Origin: Magnetococcales bacterium
Lineage (GTDB): Bacteria > Pseudomonadota > Magnetococcia > Magnetococcales > Magnetaquicoccaceae
Length of the DNA: 51,023 bases
Direction of reading: 5' to 3'
Assembly (NCBI GenBank): GCA_015234115.1
Contig: JADFWP010000016.1
Coordinates: forward strand, 1,323 to 52,345
Of the stretch, positions 48,475 through 51,023 are shown piece by piece. The notes under the pieces were generated by a model, which did not search any database, was not told where the DNA came from, and saw only the letters and a list, made by a program, of their open reading frames with translations. Numbering within the stretch: the first letter of the stretch is position 1; each line of letters starts with the position of its first letter. Made by a program: the position numbers and the translations under genes.

Positions 48475-49908
48475 ATGACCACCATGACGCTGCGTACCCG
48501 TTTCGCCCCTTCGCCCACCGGTTTCCTCCACATCGGGGGTGCCCGAACCGCGCTGTTCTGTTATCTGCACACCCGTCGCCATCAGGGCGCCTTCGTGTTG
48601 CGCATCGAGGACACCGATACCGAACGCTCCACCCAGGAAGCGGTGGCGGTGATTCTGGAAGGATTGAACTGGCTGGGACTGCCACCGGACGAAGGCCCCT
48701 TTTTCCAGTCCCATCACACGGCCCGCTATCTGGAGGTGGTGCAGACCCTGCTCGCCACAGGCCATGCCTATCCCTGCGTCTGCTCCAGGGAGCGTCTGGA
48801 CGCGGTGCGCGAACAGCAACGCACCACCGGAGACAAACCCCGCTACGATGGCCACTGCCGGGAAGCGCACCTCACCGTGGCACCCGGTCAACCCCATGTG
48901 ATCCGCTTCAAGACCCCCCAGGAAGGCGAAATCCTCTGGGAGGACAAAATCCAGGGATCGATCCGCATTGCCAATGGCGAACTCGACGATCTGATCCTGG
49001 TCCGTTCCGACGGCTCCCCCACTTACAACCTGGCCGTGGCCGTGGATGATCACGACATGGGAATTTCGCTGGTCATCCGTGGCGAGGACCACATCAGCAA
49101 CACCCCGCGTCAGATCCATGTATTCAAGGCCATGGGCTGGGCCGTGCCCGAATATGGCCACATGCCGCTGTTGCACGGCTCGGACGGCGCCAAGCTCTCC
49201 AAGCGCCATGGCGCGGTGTCGGTGTTGCAGTATCGCGAAGAGGGCTTCCTGCCCTCGGCGGTCAACAACTATCTGGCCCGGCTCGGCTGGTCGCATGGCG
49301 AGCAGGAAATCTTCACCATGGCCGAACTGGAACAGCTCTTCGATGTGAGCGCACTGGGACGTTCGGCGGCGATTTTCGATCGCGCCAAACTGCTCTGGAT
49401 CAATGGGCATCACATCCGCGCCGCCACCCCGGAGCAGTTGCTGCCCGAACTGGCCTTTCAGCTCGCCCGGCTCGGCATCGATCCCGCGCCCTCCTCCGAA
49501 CAACTGGCCGCCATTCTGCCGGAATTCCAGCCCCGCGCCGCCACCCTGGTGGAGATGGCGCAGAAATGCCGGTTTCTCTTCATCGATTCGGTGCTGCCCT
49601 ACGAGGAAAAAGCGGCCCGCAAACACCTCACCCCGGCGACCCGTCCGGCGCTGGCCGCGCTCGCCGCCGCCTTCCAGGCACTGCCGGCCTGGACCACCAC
49701 GGCGCTGGAAGAGGCTTTCCAGGCCACCCTGACCGCTTTCGGACTCACCATGGGGCAACTCGCCCAGCCGGTGCGGGTGGTGCTCACCGGCTCCGGCGCC
49801 TCGCCGGGCATCTTCGAAACCCTGGGCATGCTGGGCCGCGAAAAAAGCCTGCACCGGTTGCAGGAGGGATTGGCCCATCTGGACCGCCAGGAACAGACCA
49901 CCGCCTGA
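48475..49908 (+). CDS. gltX: Glutamyl-tRNA synthetase
   Basis: The 477-residue class I synthetase has the HIGH-type motif in APSPTGFLHIGGARTAL and the KMSKS-type motif GAKLSKRHG, plus RIEDTDTERS and the anticodon-binding helical C-terminus. The start is uncertain between ATG 48475 and 48484; neither has a strong ribosome site. An upstream in-frame start at 48433 lies in non-conserved sequence. tRNA-Gln(CUG) lies 130 bases downstream. A window without glutaminyl-tRNA synthetase cannot show whether this enzyme also charges tRNA-Gln. Confidence 0.95.
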   Translation: MTTMTLRTRFAPSPTGFLHIGGARTALFCYLHTRRHQGAFVLRIEDTDTERSTQEAVAVILEGLNWLGLPPDEGPFFQSHHTARYLEVVQTLLATGHAYPCVCSRERLDAVREQQRTTGDKPRYDGHCREAHLTVAPGQPHVIRFKTPQEGEILWEDKIQGSIRIANGELDDLILVRSDGSPTYNLAVAVDDHDMGISLVIRGEDHISNTPRQIHVFKAMGWAVPEYGHMPLLHGSDGAKLSKRHGAVSVLQYREEGFLPSAVNNYLARLGWSHGEQEIFTMAELEQLFDVSALGRSAAIFDRAKLLWINGHHIRAATPEQLLPELAFQLARLGIDPAPSSEQLAAILPEFQPRAATLVEMAQKCRFLFIDSVLPYEEKAARKHLTPATRPALAALAAAFQALPAWTTTALEEAFQATLTAFGLTMGQLAQPVRVVLTGSGASPGIFETLGMLGREKSLHRLQEGLAHLDRQEQTTA

Positions 49909-49921
49909 ACCCGAAACGAAC

Positions 49922-49965
49922 GGCGCAGGCTTCCAGACCATCCGACCCGGCCTGAAGCCTGCGCC
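49922..49965 (+). terminator. 12-bp hairpin after gltX
   Basis: GGCGCAGGCTTC (49922-49933) and GAAGCCTGCGCC (49954-49965) are exact complements with a 20-base loop, 13 bases after the gltX stop. There is no T-run, so it may protect the transcript end rather than terminate. Confidence 0.55.
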
Positions 49966-49991
49966 ACCTGCAACCGGAGTGGAAATTTTTC

Positions 49992-50020
49992 TTGACACCC
50001 GATTCGGAATGGGGCATACT
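49992..50020 (+). promoter_or_regulatory. Promoter of tRNA-Gln(CUG)
   Basis: A perfect TTGACA -35 (49992-49997) and a CATACT -10 (50015-50020) are separated by 17 bases. They lie directly upstream of the tRNA, which begins 19 bases beyond the -10. Confidence 0.65.
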
Positions 50021-50038
50021 ATGCGGCGTTCCACAAAT

Positions 50039-50112
50039 TGGCGGATCATCTAACGGTAGGATAGAGGACTCTGACTCCTCCAGTCTAGGTTCGAATCCTA
50101 GTCCGCCAGCCA
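50039..50112 (+). tRNA. tRNA-Gln (anticodon CUG)
   Basis: The 74-base cloverleaf has acceptor arms TGGCGGA/TCCGCCA. The anticodon stem GAGGA/TCCTC holds loop CTCTGAC (anticodon CTG). The T arm has GGTTCGAATCC, and CCA is encoded. It reads CAG, complementing the UUG isoacceptor at 8.9 kb. Confidence 0.97.
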
Positions 50113-50201
50113 TCCTGACCCCCCCGGTCGCATCCTCTGGCACGACATTGCCAAATTCCATTTCAAAATTTCCAACCGCAGCCCTTTCAGAAGACACACT
50201 T

Positions 50202-50335
50202 TTGAAAAAAAAGAGAGGGTCTGGGGGATTCTTCCTCCAGGGTTTTGACTTTAAACAAAAAAATCTTTAAAAAATGTTTTGTTTAAAGTCAAAACCCTGG
50301 AGGATGAATCCCCCAGACCCCCTCTTTTCTTTCAA
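50202..50335. repeat. Core-less copy of the modular inverted repeat
   Basis: Two terminal arms of about 56 bases face each other (TTGAAAAAAAAGAGAGGGTC... and its complement, with about three mismatches). They are joined by an A+T-rich loop, with no core module. The whole can fold into one very long hairpin. It lies between tRNA-Gln(CUG) and the DedA gene. Confidence 0.9.
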
Positions 50336-50371
50336 ACGTGTGCCTCTCGCAATCACACTGGAGTTCCGATC

Positions 50372-50977
50372 ATGGGCGAACGCCTGACCAACCTGCTGCT
50401 CGAATGGATGGGACAGTTGGATTACTGGGCCATCTTTCTCCTCATGGCCGCCGAAAGTTCCATCTTCCCGGTCCCATCGGAACTGGTGATGATTCCGGCA
50501 GGCTATCTGGTCTCCACGCAAAAACTGACCTGGGGCGGCTCGATCCTCGCCTCCAGCCTGGGCAGCATCATGGGATCGCTGGGCAGTTATTATCTGGCCC
50601 TGTGGCTGGGACGCCCCTTCATCGTCCGTTTTGGCCGCTATCTCTTCATCACCGAGCATCACCTCCAGCAGACCGAAGCCTTCTTCGGCAAACATGGCGA
50701 AATCTCCATCTTCACCGGACGTTTTCTGCCTGTGGTGCGTCACCTCATCTCCATGCCCGCCGGAGTGGGACGCATGCGTCTGCCCCCCTTCATTTTCTAC
50801 ACCCTGATCGGCGCGACGCTGTGGAATATCGTGCTGCTGGCGGTGGGATTCGTGATCGGGGAAAATCAGGCGTGGGTCAAACAAAACACCCCCTGGCTGG
50901 TGGCAGGCGCAGTCCTGTTCGCGCTGCTGCTGATCGGCGGATATGTGGCCTGGCAACGCCGCCGCGCCAACCATTGA
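50372..50977 (+). CDS. DedA-family membrane protein
   Basis: The 201-residue integral membrane protein of the DedA/SNARE-associated group has about five hydrophobic segments. Motifs AAESSIFPVPSELVMIPAGYL (in part) and GRFLPVVRHLISMPAGVGRM are conserved. DedA proteins are linked to lipid-carrier (undecaprenyl phosphate or phospholipid) flipping and proton-gradient homeostasis. GGAG lies 8 bases before the ATG at 50372. The start at 50279 lies inside the repeat. The stop codon TGA is part of the next repeat arm (CATTGAAAG). Confidence 0.9.
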   Translation: MGERLTNLLLEWMGQLDYWAIFLLMAAESSIFPVPSELVMIPAGYLVSTQKLTWGGSILASSLGSIMGSLGSYYLALWLGRPFIVRFGRYLFITEHHLQQTEAFFGKHGEISIFTGRFLPVVRHLISMPAGVGRMRLPPFIFYTLIGATLWNIVLLAVGFVIGENQAWVKQNTPWLVAGAVLFALLLIGGYVAWQRRRANH

Positions 50978-51023
50978 AAGAAAAGAAGGGGTCTGGGGGA
51001 TTCCTCCCCCAGGGTTTTGACTT
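50973..51023. repeat. Modular repeat arm at the right edge
   Basis: ATTGAAAGAAAAGAAGGGG and the hairpin CTGGGGGATTCCTCCCCCAG match the arm sequence of the other copies. The element continues beyond the window, so its type is unknown. Confidence 0.88.

Overview
The window is G+C-rich, densely coded bacterial chromosome. It encodes two large phosphorelay hybrid kinases, two methyl-accepting chemotaxis proteins with CheW, an HD-GYP protein and a PilZ protein. It also carries an Rpn/PD-(D/E)XK family protein, toxin-antitoxin pairs and a family of modular inverted repeats. This points to a motile Gram-negative proteobacterium; a member of the Magnetococcales or a relative would fit, but that placement is an impression and was not computed. 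No rRNA, CRISPR array, prophage or magnetosome gene is visible.

Left part (1-10 kb). The minus strand carries a membrane-embedded patatin-like phospholipase, followed by a lipoprotein gene that runs off the left edge and ends in a VTPV-repeat tail. Then come fur (minus) and a tightly overlapping plus-strand set: secreted alpha/beta hydrolase, DmeF-type metal exporter with a His/Asp loop, and a CMP-sugar synthetase fused to a HAD phosphatase. An FmdE-like protein and tRNA-Gln(UUG) follow, and a minus-strand methyltransferase/membrane-protein pair closes the region.

Signalling part (10-27 kb). An HD-GYP protein converges on an Rpn-type gene. A four-gene minus operon follows (SAM methyltransferase, xerD, two hybrid histidine kinases with HPt domains, joined by ATGA-type junctions). 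Divergent from it is glyoxalase II. Next comes a plus-strand chemosensory block: two receptors with EKDFLLRK-type sensor motifs, CheW and a STAS-domain protein.

Metabolic part (27-36.7 kb). A 317-bp inverted-repeat element separates the STAS gene from a convergent minus operon leuC-leuD-leuB-asd-FimV-like-EcfT-like. This joins leucine and aspartate-family biosynthesis to an LysM/FimV-type envelope protein and an orphan ECF transporter T component. pepN is divergent from leuC.

Right part (36.7-51 kb). A PilZ gene leads into a cluster of Phd/PIN and HicA/HicB toxin-antitoxin genes. Then come maeB (malic enzyme with a phosphotransacetylase-like domain), a Ser/Thr kinase fused to a formylglycine-generating-enzyme-like domain, a rhodanese and a CBS protein. 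The region ends with aspS with a SEC-C/TPR partner, gltX, tRNA-Gln(CUG) and a DedA protein. The same inverted-repeat family recurs at 13.5, 27.1, 41.2, 50.3 and 51.0 kb in full, core-only, half and core-less forms, always between genes. The strongest leads are the patatin/lipoprotein pair, the modular repeat family and the xerD/hybrid-kinase operon.
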